From: Acidihalobacter aeolianus
Lineage (GTDB): Bacteria; Pseudomonadota; Gammaproteobacteria; DSM-5130; Acidihalobacteraceae
Length of the DNA stretch: 64,000 bases
NCBI RefSeq assembly: GCF_001753165.1
Contig: NZ_CP017448.1
Location: forward strand, 824,462 to 888,461
Direction of reading: 5' to 3'
Positions 43,938 to 51,910 of this stretch are shown here, in pieces; position 1 is the stretch's first letter; the number at the start of each line of letters is the position of its first letter. The notes under the pieces were generated by a model that did no database searches, was not told the DNA's origin, and saw nothing but the letters and a program-made list of their open reading frames with translations. The translations under genes and the position numbers were made by a program.

Positions 43938-44501
43938 CTAGCCGTGGTAGTAGTAGGCGTCCACCCGCGCGGGGGGCAGGTTCAGCGGTACGAAGCTATG
44001 GTGACAGGGGACGAAGTCCATCGGCAACCGCCTGCACGCGCTGCGGAAATGATACGTGAACTGCACGAAGACCGTACTCGCTTCCGCGACCTTGCGCAGC
44101 TCGCCGAAGATCGCCTGCACGGTGTTCTTGGGCAGGCTGCGCAGCGGCAGGCTGGAGACGATGGCGCGAATGCGTTCGTGATGCGGTCCCAGCAGCTTCG
44201 ACAGATGGCAGGCATCGCCCTCGATCACGCGCACGCCGGGGAAACGGCGCCGTAGTTGTGCCGCCAGACGCGGCGAGTATTCGATGGCCCAGATCTGTTC
44301 GGGAGGAATGCCGCGGGCGAGCAGGGCGGCGGTCACCGAGCCCAGGCCGGGACCCAGTTCAACGACGATGCCGTCGCCTTCGGGGACCTGGCCGGCCATG
44401 CGCCGTGCGAGTGCCCGAGAGCTGGGGAAGAGGGCGCCGGTCTGGCGCGGGTGTGCGATGAATTCACGTGCGAATTGCCAGATTCCTCGGCTTTGGGTCA
44501 T
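43938..44501 (-). CDS. SAM-dependent methyltransferase, PmtA-like
   Basis: A 187-residue class I methyltransferase. WQFAREFIAHPRQTGALFPSSRALARRMA is followed by SAM motif I VVELGPGLGSVTAALLARG, motif II IWAIEYSPRLAAQLRRRFPGVRVIEGDA, and IRAIVSSLPLRSLPKN. The pattern is that of bacterial phospholipid N-methyltransferases (PmtA) and rRNA dimethylase-like proteins. A lipid substrate is therefore plausible, but it lacks confirmation. The start at 44501 gives a family-like N terminus; longer readings add poor sequence. Confidence 0.82.
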   Translation of the reverse strand: MTQSRGIWQFAREFIAHPRQTGALFPSSRALARRMAGQVPEGDGIVVELGPGLGSVTAALLARGIPPEQIWAIEYSPRLAAQLRRRFPGVRVIEGDACHLSKLLGPHHERIRAIVSSLPLRSLPKNTVQAIFGELRKVAEASTVFVQFTYHFRSACRRLPMDFVPCHHSFVPLNLPPARVDAYYYHG

Positions 44502-44598
44502 GCGCTCATCTGCCTCGTTGTCATGTGCCCGCTCAGGCTTTGCCTCGTTATGCGTGCGTGAGCCGCCGATTGGCAATAAGCCCTGGTTAATGGCGGCA

Positions 44599-47500
44599 TT
44601 AGGATAGCAGTTCCTCCGGCTTGCCGTGCAAGACACGGCTGAAGATGACCGGCACGGCGATCAGTACCAGCGGCATCTGCACCGCCAGGCCGGCGATGAT
44701 GGCCACCGCCAGCGGCTGTTGCATGGCTGAGCCCTGGCCGATGCCGAGCGCGAGCGGCAGTAGCGCGAGGATGGCGGCCAAGGTGGTCATGGCGATCGGC
44801 CGCAGTCGATTGACGCCGGCTTCGATCAACGCCTCGGCCGACGGCAGGCTGGCGCTGAGCAGGACCAGCTCGGAGAAATAGAAAATGGCGACCTCGGTGA
44901 CGATGCCGAGGATCATGGTCATGCCCATGAGCGCCGTGATGTTGAGTGTCTGCCCGGCGATCCACAGGCCGGTGAACACGCCGAACACTGCGAGCAGGGG
45001 GGCGGAGATGATCGCCAGCGCGACGCGGAAGCGTTCGTACTGGAACAGCAGGGCGAGGAACAGCAGGGCTGCTGCGGCGACGAACACCACGCCGAGGGCA
45101 TGGAAGGCGATCTGCTGCTGCTTGTACAACCCGCCGAGGGTGTAATAGACGTGCTTGGGTAGCAGCCCCGGTGTGGCCAGGGCCTGGCGCACGTCGGCGA
45201 TGGCGCCGCCGTACCCGCGCCCCTCGATGCGCGCGGAGACGGCGACCATCGGCTTGAGGTTGTAGCGCGTGATCTCGGGCACGCCTGTCACGCGGCGGAT
45301 GGTGGCGATGCGCGACAGCGGCACCAGGTGCCCGTCCGGCGCGCGTAACAGCAGGCGCTCGATGCGCGCGCGGCTGCTGCGCAGCGCGGACGAGGTCCAC
45401 ACCCGCACGCCGATCACCTGTTGGCCCTGCTGGATATGTGTGGTGACCACGCCGCTGAGATAGGCGTCGAGCTGAGCGGTCACCTCAGCGGGCGTCAGGC
45501 CCTCCAGCGCCGCCTTGATGCGGTCGACGCGGATATTGAGCGCATCGCCTGCGATCACCAGCCCGTCCTGCACTTCCTTGAGCCCGCGGATCTGCCGGAT
45601 GCGTGCCGCCACCTTCGGCGCCAGCTTGACGAGCTGCTGCCAGTCGTCACCGAACAGGCGGATGACCACCGGTCGTGGCGAACCGGTCAGGTCGCCGATC
45701 AGGTCCTGCATCGGCTGGTTCATGTCCTGCACCGTGAGACCCGGCACGTCGTCGTGAATGCGTCGGGCGATGCGGTCCATCACCGCCTGCTGTCCGCGCG
45801 GGCTCTTGAGGCGTACAAAGAAGTCGCCCTGGTTGGCCTCGGTCACCCCGCCGCCGAGCTGGGTGCCGGTACGCCGCGACCAGGTGTCGACCTGGGGCGT
45901 GGTGCGCAGGATGTGCGCGACCTGGTCGAGCAGCCGGTCGGTCTCTGCCAGCGAGGTACCGGGCGGCGTTTGATAGTCGAGCACGAAGCCGCCTTCGTTC
46001 ATCTGTGGCATGAAGCCGGAGGGCACGTGCTCGAAGGAGATCGCGCCGGCGACGAGCAGGGGGATCAGTCCGGCGAGCAGCCACAGCGGGCGACGCATCA
46101 AACCCTGCATCAGACGTCGGTATATCTGTTGGGTGGCGCGGGTGATGCGCCCGCCGGCGTCGTGCTGGGCGTCCTTCGGGCCGAGCAGGCGGGCGGCGAT
46201 CAGCGGCAGGGCCAGCCAGGCGAACAGGAAGGAGATGACCAGCGAGGTGGCCATGGTCAGGGCCAGTGCCTTGAAGAAGGCGCCGGTCACGCCGGAGAGG
46301 AAGGCCAGCGGCACGAAGATGATGACCGTCGCGGTGCTTGACCCGGCCAGCGGCTGAGTGAATTCGCGTGCCGCGTCGAGCACCGTGCGCGGCCCGTGGC
46401 CCTGCTGGATTAGACGCCGGACGAGGTGCTCGAGCATCACGATCACGTCGTCGATGATCAGGCCGACCGCAGCGGCCATGCCGCCTAGGGTCATGATGTT
46501 GAAGCTCATGCCCAGGGCGTAGAGCAAAGCGCTGGCGGCGGCGAGCACGCCCGGCACCACCAGCAGCGCGATCAGGGTGAGCTTCCAGTTGCGCAGGAAG
46601 ATGAATAGCACCAGGGTCGCGAACACTACGCCGAGGATGATGGCGTCGCGCACCGACCCTGCCGAGTCGAGGATCAGCCCACTCTGGTTGTACCACTGGT
46701 GGATGTGCAGATCGGCCGGCAGGCGCGGCTCGATGGATTTCAGTCGCGCCTGGATCGCCCGATCGATGGCCACGGTGTTGCCGCCGAGCTGCTGGTAGAC
46801 GGTCACCAGCACGGCCTGATGGCCGTTTGCGGTGACCGTGATCCATTGCGGGCGAGTGGCCAGTCGCACGGTGGCCACGTCGTCGAGCGTCACCACGCCG
46901 TCCTTGCCGGTGCGTAGCACCGTGTGGCGGATCTCGGCGAGGTCCTTGAAGCGGGTGTCGGAGAGTAGCAGGAACAGCTTGTAGTGGGCCTGCAGCCGGC
47001 CGACCGCGCGGATGATGTTGGCGGCGGTAAGTGCGCGTTCGACATCGCCCATGGACAGGCCGAGGGCAGCCAGGCGTGCGGGATCGACGGTGACACGGTA
47101 TTCGGCCGTCTGCCCGCCCATCACTCCGATGTGGCGCACGCCCTGAACGCTGGAAAGCAGCGGCACCAGCTGGTAGCGCGCGATATCGCGCAGCTGCACT
47201 TGGCTCAGGTGCGTGGAGGTCAGGCTGTAGGCCAGCACCGGGAACTTGGTCGGGTCCATGCGATGGACCTCGAAGTGGGTGCCGGCCGGCAGCCGCGGCA
47301 GCACCTGATTGAGCGCCGCCTCCACCTGCAGGACCGCGCGCGGCATGTCGGTGCCCCAGTTGAAGCGGACATCGACGTCGGCCGAGCCGCGGCTGGTGGC
47401 CGAGCTGATGGCGGTGACCTTGGGCACACCGCGCAGTGCCCGTTCAACTACGCGCGTGACTTCCAACTCCATCTGGCTGGCCGGGCGGTCGCCGGCGTCG

Positions 47501-47661
47501 AGATAGACCACCACGCGCGGGAAGGCGATGGCGGGGAACAGGGAAACAGGCATGCGCAGGGCGGAATAAATGCCGCCGAGTACGAGCAGCAGCATCAGGA
47601 ACAGCACCGAACGGCGGTGGGCCTGCAGCCAGGCCGCGAAGCTGCGTTCGCGAGGGGTCAT
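44599..47661 (-). CDS. RND efflux transporter permease
   Basis: A 1020-residue inner-membrane proton-driven pump of the HAE/RND superfamily. Twelve helices in the usual 1+5+1+5 layout are visible, with large periplasmic loops. Signature segments include RMPVSLFPAIAFPRVVVYLDAGDRPASQMELEVTRVVERALRG, GGMAAAVGLIIDDVIVMLEHLVRR in helix 4 (acidic residues of the proton relay), and ALMGMTMILGIVTEVAIFYFSEL in the second half. Substrate could be drugs, solvents or metals. It is translationally coupled to the adaptor gene. Confidence 0.93.
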   Translation of the reverse strand: MTPRERSFAAWLQAHRRSVLFLMLLLVLGGIYSALRMPVSLFPAIAFPRVVVYLDAGDRPASQMELEVTRVVERALRGVPKVTAISSATSRGSADVDVRFNWGTDMPRAVLQVEAALNQVLPRLPAGTHFEVHRMDPTKFPVLAYSLTSTHLSQVQLRDIARYQLVPLLSSVQGVRHIGVMGGQTAEYRVTVDPARLAALGLSMGDVERALTAANIIRAVGRLQAHYKLFLLLSDTRFKDLAEIRHTVLRTGKDGVVTLDDVATVRLATRPQWITVTANGHQAVLVTVYQQLGGNTVAIDRAIQARLKSIEPRLPADLHIHQWYNQSGLILDSAGSVRDAIILGVVFATLVLFIFLRNWKLTLIALLVVPGVLAAASALLYALGMSFNIMTLGGMAAAVGLIIDDVIVMLEHLVRRLIQQGHGPRTVLDAAREFTQPLAGSSTATVIIFVPLAFLSGVTGAFFKALALTMATSLVISFLFAWLALPLIAARLLGPKDAQHDAGGRITRATQQIYRRLMQGLMRRPLWLLAGLIPLLVAGAISFEHVPSGFMPQMNEGGFVLDYQTPPGTSLAETDRLLDQVAHILRTTPQVDTWSRRTGTQLGGGVTEANQGDFFVRLKSPRGQQAVMDRIARRIHDDVPGLTVQDMNQPMQDLIGDLTGSPRPVVIRLFGDDWQQLVKLAPKVAARIRQIRGLKEVQDGLVIAGDALNIRVDRIKAALEGLTPAEVTAQLDAYLSGVVTTHIQQGQQVIGVRVWTSSALRSSRARIERLLLRAPDGHLVPLSRIATIRRVTGVPEITRYNLKPMVAVSARIEGRGYGGAIADVRQALATPGLLPKHVYYTLGGLYKQQQIAFHALGVVFVAAAALLFLALLFQYERFRVALAIISAPLLAVFGVFTGLWIAGQTLNITALMGMTMILGIVTEVAIFYFSELVLLSASLPSAEALIEAGVNRLRPIAMTTLAAILALLPLALGIGQGSAMQQPLAVAIIAGLAVQMPLVLIAVPVIFSRVLHGKPEELLS

Positions 47662-48710
47662 GAATGGCCGGCGGCTAGACGCACGGCCATGCCGTTGCGA
47701 AGTTCGTAATTGCCGACGGTGACCACGGTTTCGCCAGCGTGCAGGTTGGGTGCGCGGACCGCGATGCGGCCATCGCGACTGATGCCGGTGGCGATGTCGA
47801 GGCGTTGGGCGTGTCCTTCCGCGACCACGAACAGATAGGCACCGTTGGCGTCGTGCAGCACGGCGGAAGACGGCACGGTCAGCGTTTCATGCTGCTGCAG
47901 GTCGATATGGCCACGCATCCACATGCCCGGGATGAGGCCGAGGGTTGCGCTGCCGGAAAGCGGTACCACGGCGTCGACCAGATGCGTGGATGGGTTGATC
48001 ACCGCGTGGACCTGGCTCAGGTCGGCGTGCAGCGGCTGATTGCGGGCAAACACCGGGCGAAGGACCACCGGCATGCCGGGGTGTAGCCGGGTGACGTCCT
48101 CGGGCTCGATGCCGAGGGTGACCCACAGGCGTTCGCGCGCGCCGAGCGACAGCAGCGGGGCGCCGGCCTGCACGCGGTCTCCTGGGGCCACGTCGAGGCG
48201 GGTGACGATGGCCGGCTGCGGCGCGCGGATGATCTGTTCGGCGTGATCGGTGCCGAGGCGCCGCTCGGCGCGCAGGGCGCCCTGCGCGTTGACCAGGGAT
48301 TGTTCGGCCTTGGCCAGCTCGGCCCGGGTGGCGAGCTGTTCGGCATACAGGCTCTTGACCTGGGTCAGATTGCGACGGGCGTACGCGACCTGGGCGCGGG
48401 CCTGTTCGTAAGCCAGCCGTGCGGTGGGGTCGGTGGTCAGCGTCAACAGTGGCTGGCCTGCCGCCACCTGCTGGCCGAGCCCGACCCACAGGCGCGCGAT
48501 TTGCCCGCCATGGGCGGCGCTGATGCCGGTTACGTGTTCCGGATCGGGTACGATCTGTCCGTAGACCGTCAGCCGCTGGCCGATGCGCTCGCGGTGCACG
48601 GTGCCGGTTTCAATCAACACGCTCGGGCCTTGTGCGGCGGCCCAGGCATGGCCGGTCAGCAGCAAGGCGGCCACGGTCAGCGCGGCGCTGAAGATGCGTC
48701 GGCGGATCAT
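47658..48710 (-). CDS. RND efflux periplasmic adaptor
   Basis: A 350-residue membrane-fusion protein with a signal peptide (about residues 1-25, cleavage near AWAAA). GISAAHGGQIARLWVGLGQQVAAGQPLLTLTTDP is the lipoyl/barrel-sandwich half motif. A helical hairpin spans about 100-155, and the second lipoyl half is APQPAIVTRLDVAPGDRVQAGAPLLSLG. It links the RND pump to the TolC-type channel. Overlaps both neighbours by 4 bases. Confidence 0.93.
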   Translation of the reverse strand: MIRRRIFSAALTVAALLLTGHAWAAAQGPSVLIETGTVHRERIGQRLTVYGQIVPDPEHVTGISAAHGGQIARLWVGLGQQVAAGQPLLTLTTDPTARLAYEQARAQVAYARRNLTQVKSLYAEQLATRAELAKAEQSLVNAQGALRAERRLGTDHAEQIIRAPQPAIVTRLDVAPGDRVQAGAPLLSLGARERLWVTLGIEPEDVTRLHPGMPVVLRPVFARNQPLHADLSQVHAVINPSTHLVDAVVPLSGSATLGLIPGMWMRGHIDLQQHETLTVPSSAVLHDANGAYLFVVAEGHAQRLDIATGISRDGRIAVRAPNLHAGETVVTVGNYELRNGMAVRLAAGHS

Positions 48711-50029
48711 ACGCCGGACGCCTTGGCGGGTACGCCCGTGGGCACATGTCCGAGCAGGGTGTCGAGAGCGATCGCGCCGTCGAGGTGCTGCTGGTTCAGG
48801 CGGATGGCCTCAAGCTCGCGTTCGATCAGGCTGGACTGGATGTCCACATAGCTCGCGCCGCCGAGGTCGCCTGCGGCGAAGGCGCGGTCGGCGTTCTTGG
48901 CTAGGCGACGCAGTTCGGGTAGGCGCGTTTCAAGCGTACGGCGAGTGGCGTCGATGGTGTGCAGGCGTGCTGCAAGCGCGAGGGCCTGATTGGCAGCCGT
49001 GTCGAGACGCGCCTGATACTCGGCGCGCAGCTCGCGTCGGGTGGCGCGGGTGATCGCAATCTGGCCTCGATTGCCATTGAAGAAGGGCAGGCTGAGGGTG
49101 ATGCCGATGCCCTCGGTCTTGATGCCCGAGGTGTCCGACGCCTGGGTCAGTCCCACGTTGAGCGTGGGGAACTGTCCGAGAATGGCCGCCCGGTAGCGCG
49201 CGTCGGCGCTGCGGTAGCCTGCGCGCAGGGCGAGCAGGTCGGGACGCCGGCGCGGCAGTGCCTGCAGGGCCGCGGTCAGTGCCTGGCTATTCAGCAGCGT
49301 CACGGGTGGCGGACTCTGCAGCACCCAGTGCGCATCGGCTTGCAGGCCGAGCAGCCCGTTGAGCTGGCTGCGCGCGTCGATGATGGATTCGCGTACCTGG
49401 GCCAGTCGGGCTTCGGTGCTGGTCAAGGTCACGAGGTCGGCCGCCGCCGTGTTGAGCGTTACGTCGCCCCGCTGCAGCGCATGTTCCACCCGCTTCTGGC
49501 GGGTGCGGTAGAGGACGATGTCGCGTTCGAGCAGTGTCGCCTCCTGCTGCAGCGACCATAGTTGCACATAGAGTTGCTGGGCGCGCTCGCTGGTCTGCCA
49601 GGACTGCCAGGCGACATCCAGCACCTGCTGCAGGCGTGCCGCGCGTGCTGCGTCGATGCGGTCGCCACGGGTAAACAGCCAGTGCAGATCCGCCGACAGT
49701 CCGGCGCTGTAGGCATTGACCAGCCCAGGTCCGGACGAGGTCACGCGATCGAAGTTGTAGCCCAGGCTGGGATCTGGGATCAGACCCGCTTCGTAGAGCG
49801 AGGCGGTCGCGATTCCGATCTTCAGTCGCGCGGCGCGCAGTGTCGGGTCGTCGGCCACTGCACGGCGTGCGGCCTGGGCGAGGCTCAGGGTCTTAACCGG
49901 CGCGCCCGCGTTCGTCGGCGCAGCCGCAAGATCCGGCTGCGTGGGCAGGGGGGCCGCGTGATAGGTCGCGCAGCCGCCGAGCAATACGGCGGCCAGCGCA
50001 GTGGGCATGAAACGGGAGACTCGCCTCAT
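48707..50029 (-). CDS. TolC-family outer-membrane lipoprotein
   Basis: A 440-residue outer-membrane channel with a lipobox (VLLGGC, Cys20) and two outer-membrane efflux protein repeats, each with long helices (LSLAQAARRAVADDPTLRAARLKIGIATASLYEAGLIPDPSLGYNF and RRPDLLALRAGYRSADARYRAAILGQFPTLNVG). The ATG shares a base with the stop of the cytochrome b gene (TGATG). It completes the tripartite pump. Confidence 0.92.
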   Translation of the reverse strand: MRRVSRFMPTALAAVLLGGCATYHAAPLPTQPDLAAAPTNAGAPVKTLSLAQAARRAVADDPTLRAARLKIGIATASLYEAGLIPDPSLGYNFDRVTSSGPGLVNAYSAGLSADLHWLFTRGDRIDAARAARLQQVLDVAWQSWQTSERAQQLYVQLWSLQQEATLLERDIVLYRTRQKRVEHALQRGDVTLNTAAADLVTLTSTEARLAQVRESIIDARSQLNGLLGLQADAHWVLQSPPPVTLLNSQALTAALQALPRRRPDLLALRAGYRSADARYRAAILGQFPTLNVGLTQASDTSGIKTEGIGITLSLPFFNGNRGQIAITRATRRELRAEYQARLDTAANQALALAARLHTIDATRRTLETRLPELRRLAKNADRAFAAGDLGGASYVDIQSSLIERELEAIRLNQQHLDGAIALDTLLGHVPTGVPAKASGV

Positions 50030-50652
50030 CAGCGTCCGAGGCGGAACATGCCGCGCAGGGTGTCGTGTCCGAGAAGCTGATGCAGGATCGCGATCAGGCC
50101 GTGGCCGATCCAGTAGGCCCACATGAGATTGGCCAGCGTGCCGTGGATAAAGGCGGCAGTGTGATAGCCGGCGCTTTCCATGCGGCCGGCCTGGAGCATG
50201 AAATACATGACCGTGCCGGTGAAGCCCATGGCGGTTGCGAGCAGCAGCCCGAGGCCGTGGATGAAGCCGGCAAGCCCGCCCTGTTCGCTTTCGTCGGGCA
50301 GGCGCAGGCGCAGCAGACCGCCGAGTTCGCCGAAGACCTCGCCGATACCCCGGCCGGTCCAGGGGAAGAGATGTTCGAAGGTGACGCGTTCCGCAGCGGC
50401 GAGGTAAACCCAGTGGATCAGGATGATCGCCGCAGCAAGCAGGCCGACGTATTCGTGGGTGATCAGCGTGGCGTGCTGGATGAATGTCTGGTGCTTGTCG
50501 TCCGGTCCGGCCATCACCAGGCTCAGAAAGAGCTGTGCGGTGATGGTCAGAAACAGCCCGAGGTGAAGCCAGCGTATGGGGCGACTCCATTTCGTCGTTG
50601 AACTCAATGAGATCATCCTTTGAGAGATGGTTCTAGTTGCTGAATGTAGCAT
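50029..50652 (-). CDS. Cytochrome b561-type membrane protein
   Basis: A 207-residue protein with four membrane helices of the di-heme cytochrome b561/Ni-hydrogenase b type. Candidate heme histidines lie in WSRPIRWLHLGLFL, HATLITHEYVGLLAAAIILIHW, GFIHGLGLLLATAMGFTG and AAFIHGTLANLMWAYWIGHGLIAILHQLLGH. It likely passes electrons in the inner membrane. It is the first gene of the pump operon. The start may be ATG 50652 or ATG 50616 (neither has a good ribosome site). Confidence 0.83.
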   Translation of the reverse strand: MLHSATRTISQRMISLSSTTKWSRPIRWLHLGLFLTITAQLFLSLVMAGPDDKHQTFIQHATLITHEYVGLLAAAIILIHWVYLAAAERVTFEHLFPWTGRGIGEVFGELGGLLRLRLPDESEQGGLAGFIHGLGLLLATAMGFTGTVMYFMLQAGRMESAGYHTAAFIHGTLANLMWAYWIGHGLIAILHQLLGHDTLRGMFRLGR

Positions 50653-50780
50653 GCATGCGCTTGCCGTAGGCTGTGATTGATTTACAACGCAAGTTTGCCA
50701 TCGAATGCGCAGCGCCGTGCATTACAGAATTATTAACAGATTGCAATGCGTAGCTGTGGGCGCTTGAGTAAAATACGCCG
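50653..50780. promoter_or_regulatory. Divergent promoter region of the pump and regulator operons
   Basis: A 128-base AT-rich gap between the divergent cytochrome b and response regulator genes. TAAAAT lies at 50767-50772 close to the regulator start. Autoregulation by the adjacent OmpR-type regulator is likely but no clear repeat box was identified. Confidence 0.4.
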
Positions 50781-51464
50781 ATGCGTGTTCTCGTTATTGA
50801 AGATGACCGTGAGGCCGCGATCTATCTTGCGCGGGGGCTCCGGGAAAGCGGCTACGAGGTCGATCACATGGCCGACGGCAGCGAGGGTCTGGTGGCTGCC
50901 GTAAGCGGCGACTATGACCTGTTGGTCGTCGATCTCATGTTGCCGGGCACGGACGGAATTTCGTTGATCGCGGCCCTGCGTGCCGCCGGCCGGGCGACGC
51001 CGGTGCTGATTCTGTCGGCACTCGGCGAGGTGGACGATCGCGTCGCCGGGCTCAAGGCCGGCGGCGACGACTATCTGACCAAGCCGTATGCCTTTGCCGA
51101 TCTGCTGGCCCGGCTCGAGGCATTGCAGCGGCGCGGCCGGGCCGATCAGACGGTCGATGACCGGCTCGAAGTGGCGGATCTGGTGCTGGACCGCGCGCGT
51201 CATCGCGTGACCCGTGCCGGACAGACGATCCACCTGCAGCCGCGCGAGTTCAGGTTGCTTGAATACCTGATGCGGCACGCCGGACATGTGGTCACTCGCA
51301 CCATGTTGCTGGAACACGTCTGGGATTATCATTTCGATCCGCAGACGAACGTGATCGATGTCCATGTGTCTCGCCTGCGGGCGAAAATGGATCGTGACTT
51401 CGATATTCCTCTGCTGCACACCGTCAGGGGTGCAGGTTACCGCTTGGGTTATGGCGATCCTTGA
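50781..51464 (+). CDS. OmpR-family response regulator
   Basis: A 227-residue two-domain regulator. The receiver has VLVIEDD, the phospho-acceptor D51 in DLLVVDLMLPGTDG, and K in DDYLTKPYAFADLLARL. The DNA-binding winged helix is LQPREFRLLEYLMRHAGHVVTRTMLLEHVWDYHFDPQTNVIDVHVSRLRAKMD. The usual kinase gene does not follow directly; the likely partner is at 55834-57240, after three genes for glucan synthesis. Confidence 0.95.
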   Translation: MRVLVIEDDREAAIYLARGLRESGYEVDHMADGSEGLVAAVSGDYDLLVVDLMLPGTDGISLIAALRAAGRATPVLILSALGEVDDRVAGLKAGGDDYLTKPYAFADLLARLEALQRRGRADQTVDDRLEVADLVLDRARHRVTRAGQTIHLQPREFRLLEYLMRHAGHVVTRTMLLEHVWDYHFDPQTNVIDVHVSRLRAKMDRDFDIPLLHTVRGAGYRLGYGDP

Positions 51465-51486
51465 CCCCGGGGGTCGTGCCCGCCGC

Positions 51487-51906
51487 ATGGAATCAATCTC
51501 GCCCATGGATGACATTGTCGTAGCGCCCGCCCCGACTTCGCGCGTGCGCAAAGCCGATCTGGACGAACCGCCAGGGCCGCGCCTGGAACAGCGTCTGCGC
51601 CGCTATCTCGCAGCGCTTGCCCTGCCAGAGTCCCTGGTGGACGCATGGGTTGAAGAGGCCTCCCGGGAGGAGGCCGATGGCGCCGAGGCCTTCTCACGGC
51701 TGCGTAGCCTGATGGCTGCGCATTGGCGGGAGCAGGTCGGCGACGCGACGATGAATGATGCCGCCGCTGCAGCACGGTTTCGGGTCTGCCGCGTATTCGC
51801 CTCTGAGGCCGATGGGTCACGCGGCTGCGCGCCGCGCGTCGATGTCCTGTTCGCGCTGCCCGACATAGACCGTCGCACCATGGTGCCGGAGGCTTGGGGC
51901 GAATGA
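51487..51906 (+). CDS. Small protein resembling the OpgH N-terminal cytoplasmic region
   Basis: A 139-residue soluble protein from ATG 51487 (alternatives 51451 and 51505). No enzyme domain is seen. The C-terminal DIDRRTMVPEAWGE resembles the segment just before the first membrane helix of E. coli OpgH (RSSMFPDPW). The stop lies only four bases before the opgH start. It therefore looks like the OpgH N-terminal cytoplasmic region encoded as its own gene. That link is inference from a short match; some species simply have short OpgH proteins. Confidence 0.6.
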   Translation: MESISPMDDIVVAPAPTSRVRKADLDEPPGPRLEQRLRRYLAALALPESLVDAWVEEASREEADGAEAFSRLRSLMAAHWREQVGDATMNDAAAAARFRVCRVFASEADGSRGCAPRVDVLFALPDIDRRTMVPEAWGE

Positions 51907-51910
51907 AGCC

